From the NCBI GenBank assembly GCA_028583605.1, contig CM053326.1, positions 49,908,159-49,972,158 on the forward strand: a DNA stretch of 64,000 nt, read 5' to 3'. Below are positions 61,381 to 64,000 of this stretch, in pieces. The stretch is from Dastarcus helophoroides (Eukaryota; Arthropoda; Insecta; Coleoptera; Bothrideridae). A program made the position numbers and the translations under genes. Every line of letters begins with the position of its first letter. Within the stretch, counting starts at the first letter, position 1. The notes under the pieces were generated by a model. That model did no database searches and was not told the DNA's origin. It saw only the letters and a program-made list of their open reading frames with translations.

Positions 61381-61565
61381 CTAAAAAGACAATTCGTCTT
61401 TTTTCTAAAAAGACAATTCGTCTCTTTTTCTAAAAAGACAATTCGTCTCTTTTTCTAAAAAGACAATTCGTCGTTTTTTCTAAAAAGACAATTCGTCTTT
61501 TTTTCTAAAAAGACAATTCGTCGTTTTTTCTAAAAAGACAATTCGTCTTTTTTTCTAAAAAGACA
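61381..61565. repeat. 24-25 bp tandem repeat with near-palindromic units
   Basis: Eight units starting at 61381, 61405, 61430, 61455, 61480, 61505, 61530 and 61555. Each contains AAAAAGACAATTCGTCTTTT, which can fold on itself. Embedded in a TTTCGA tract. Confidence 0.95.
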
Positions 61566-61789
61566 AAAATCTATCTCTGTAAATTTCAAAGTTTTCGAGA
61601 TTTTTTAAATTCAATTTTCTAGAAATATCAATTTGTTCCTCAAAATGTTAACATTTATCTCAGTATTGGATATTTTCTGACGTTATGGTAAGGCACTGCC
61701 TCCCTCTAACTTAAGCAGTCAAGAAAATATAAATATTCAACTGGAAAATTCTGCCTTTTTCTCATAATTGGCACTTTTTTTCAAAATAT

Positions 61790-62092
61790 ACTTCTTCCGG
61801 GATTGGACTGTGTCAAACAAATACTAAAAGTGTTTGACGTTTCGTCCACCATCGTAGGGGGTTTCTTCAGGAACAAAGAAATAAAATGCAAGGAAATATA
61901 TAAACATGAAAAATAAAAAAGGGGCCAATTCCAAAACATCAGTGAAATTGGCCCCTTTTTTCATTTTTCAGTTTTGTATATTACCTTGTATTTTATTTCC
62001 TTCGTCCTGAAGAAGCCCTACGATGGTGGACGAAACGTCGAACACTTTTAGTAGTTCTTTGACACGGTCCAATCCCGGAAGAAGTATATCCA
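61790..62092. repeat. Foldback E: 300-base palindrome
   Basis: The arms start gaagaagtatatccag/acttcttccgggattgg and match over about 130 bases each side. The centre ggggccaatt..aattggcccc is itself a hairpin. Each arm has a cctgaagaa .. ggacgaaacgtc core. Confidence 0.92.
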
Positions 62093-64000
62093 GTACTGAC
62101 TATGGCCGTGGAAGCCTTCATTATCATATGATTAGTATTTCAGTTTTTTAAGATAACTAAGGAACAGTCCATTCCACCGAAAAAAAATAGTTTTATTGTA
62201 AATTTATCGTCTTTACTGAATTTTAAATTTTGAGAACAATCGTTTTGGGAATTGCGATATTTCTTTCTAAAAATTCGACTTCTGAAAATTTTCACCTTTT
62301 CACAAAATTAAACCTTGAAAAAATTTTGACTTTTTCTAGTTTTGAACATTTTTAGAGCTTTTGTGAAAGATTGGGTTTTTATTTTTGATATGATTTATTA
62401 AAAATTTCGTCTTTACCAAAAATTTTTTCTAGAAATATTTTATTCTCAAAATTATAATTTTCCTTTTAAAATTGGACTTTGTCTTGGAAATTTGGAATAT
62501 TTTCTAGAAAGTTGTATCCTTTTATTGAAGATCCAACGTACTTTTTTAAAAGTCTTGATTTTTTTCGAAGTCCATTGTGTAAATTTTCTGTATTTCTGAT
62601 TTTTTAATTTGATTTTAAGTAATTTTAACTTTCAAACTTCGTTTCTGCAGATTTCCACTTAATGTGGGATTTTTTCTTTAAATTTCGACATTTTTACAAA
62701 ATTTGTTCAATTTTTTAAAATTAGTTCGAAATCTTATGAAATATCTAAAAATTCTTGGAATAATATCTAAGGGAAATTTTAAGAAAAAGATTTCTTGTAA
62801 ATTTCATGATGATGCCAAAATTGAAAAAAAGTAAAAATTCTGAGAGAAGTATTTTTGAAAGTAGCAGTTTTTTTTTCTAAATTTGACTTATTCTGGATTT
62901 TTTTTACCATAAAGATCTACTTTTGGAAATTTTGTTTTTACTTGACATTTCAACTTTTTTTTAAATTTAACAAAATAAAGACGTTAAGATATTTTGAATT
63001 TCTACTAGATTTCGACTTTTTCCTTAAAATTTCGATCTCTTTCTCGTTAATAACTTTTTTTTTGAATGTTTTTTTATAACTCAGTTTTATTTTTAGAAAT
63101 TGTAATTATATTCCTTGAAATTCATCTTTTTTTCAACGTAGAAGATTTTTCAGAATTCGCTTTTTTTTCATAAACATTTATCCTGAAAATTCGACCTTCT
63201 ATGCAAAATTTTAATTGTTTTTCGGAATACGTCTTTTTTCTCTTCATGGTGGACCGTTATTGGTCGTTAGATGTTTATTGATTTTATTTATAACGAATTT
63301 TTGAGAAAAACCTTGAAATTGGGGGAGAAAATTTGAAAGAAAGTCTAATTTTAGGAAAAAAGTTAAATTTTTTCTTAAATTTTGATTTTATCCCAAAATT
63401 TTCTCTATCAATGTCAAGGTTTTTCTCGAAAATCCGTTATTTTTCTTAACATTCGATGCCACTTTAAATTTTCTTCCTGCTAGAATCAGAGCGTTCAGAT
63501 ATTTTGACTATTTAGTTTTTTTTCAAAATTTTCATATTTATTTCAAAACTCGATATTTCATATTTCTAGAAATAACGACCTTTTCTCTAAAATTAGGCTT
63601 TTTTTTTGAAATTTATATCTTTTGTCATGAAATTTCCATTTTTTTCCCAAAATTTGTTTTTGAAAATTTGATTATTTCCTTGAAATTTGTCTTTTTCTTG
63701 AAATTAAAATATTTTTCTCAAAATCGCCTTTTTGGAAATATACAAATTTCAACAACTTTCGTTGCCCAAAAATTTAAATATTTTTAAACTGGGTCGCAGA
63801 AAACTTAAATAAAATTAATAAACATTCGTCTTTTTCTCGAAATTTTGATTTTTTCTTTTCAAAATTCATTTCTTTTTAATTTTGTCTTCATTTACAAAAC
63901 TTGACCAATTTTTTAAAATTTGACTGTCTCCCAAAATTTTCTCTCTCAATTTTAAGTTTTTTCTCGAATTTCCATTTTTTCCCAAAATTTGTTTTTGAAA

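Larger units (their letters stand above)
61150..64000. repeat. Degenerate TTTCGA array to the window end
   Basis: T-rich words, the 24-25 bp array, foldback E (61790-62090), a foldback A tip (62138-62182) and foldback D pieces at 63240 and 63765. It follows the probable last exon of TRPgamma and runs out of the window. Confidence 0.88.

Noticed and set aside
1..64000. tRNA, rRNA or other structured RNA genes
   Set aside because: No cloverleaf with A and B boxes or rRNA core sequence was noticed on reading; a covariance search was not possible.

Overview
The window is AT-rich, intron-rich animal DNA, almost certainly from an insect. One protein-coding gene runs through most of it on the + strand: a TRPC-type cation channel whose exon translations match insect TRPgamma (Trpgamma). 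I can place 18 exons with consistent GT-AG splice sites and reading phase, from 10841 to 60173, plus a probable last exon at 60890-61060. They encode about 1,060 residues (about 1,120 with the last exon). In order they give an acidic N-terminal segment, ankyrin repeats, the TRP_2 linker domain, S1-S6 with the pore, the TRP box, a basic calmodulin-binding-like segment and a long, low-complexity C-terminal tail. Any further 5' exon is not recognisable here. The insect order cannot be told from the sequence.

Everything else is intron or flank, filled with mobile and repetitive DNA. 1-10840 (5' flank or first intron) holds a degenerate TTTCGA array, foldback repeats, a displaced copy of part of TRPgamma exon 6 between two jockey-type LINE tails, a 2.3-kb CAAGA-rich tandem array and a hAT MITE. 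10996-20131 holds B-family repeats and a 3-kb pure-pyrimidine heptamer array. 21584-32419 holds foldback copies, a four-unit 139-bp tandem repeat, a 2.8-kb TTTCGA array and a dead jockey-type LINE. 33949-40891 holds the second hAT MITE copy, a probable 3.6-kb hAT-like element loaded with TTTCGA repeat, and more LINE tails. 41127-49287 holds foldbacks, two LTR-like copies and short TRPgamma exons. 49483-57926 holds an inverted pair of B-family repeats and a triple nest of LINEs (RTE-like inside R1-like inside jockey-like), each insertion shown by its target-site duplication. 61100-64000 is another large TTTCGA array.

The best candidates for something undescribed are: (i) three unrelated foldback families that share a hammerhead-ribozyme-like core, with base-pair covariation in the commonest family; (ii) a TTTCGA array that appears to sit inside a hAT-type transposon with an 8-bp duplication; and (iii) a partial TRPgamma exon moved together with its splice donor.

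Transposon ORFs here are mostly broken. Most other open frames are artefacts of repeats, above all of the pyrimidine-only array, which cannot contain a stop codon on either strand.
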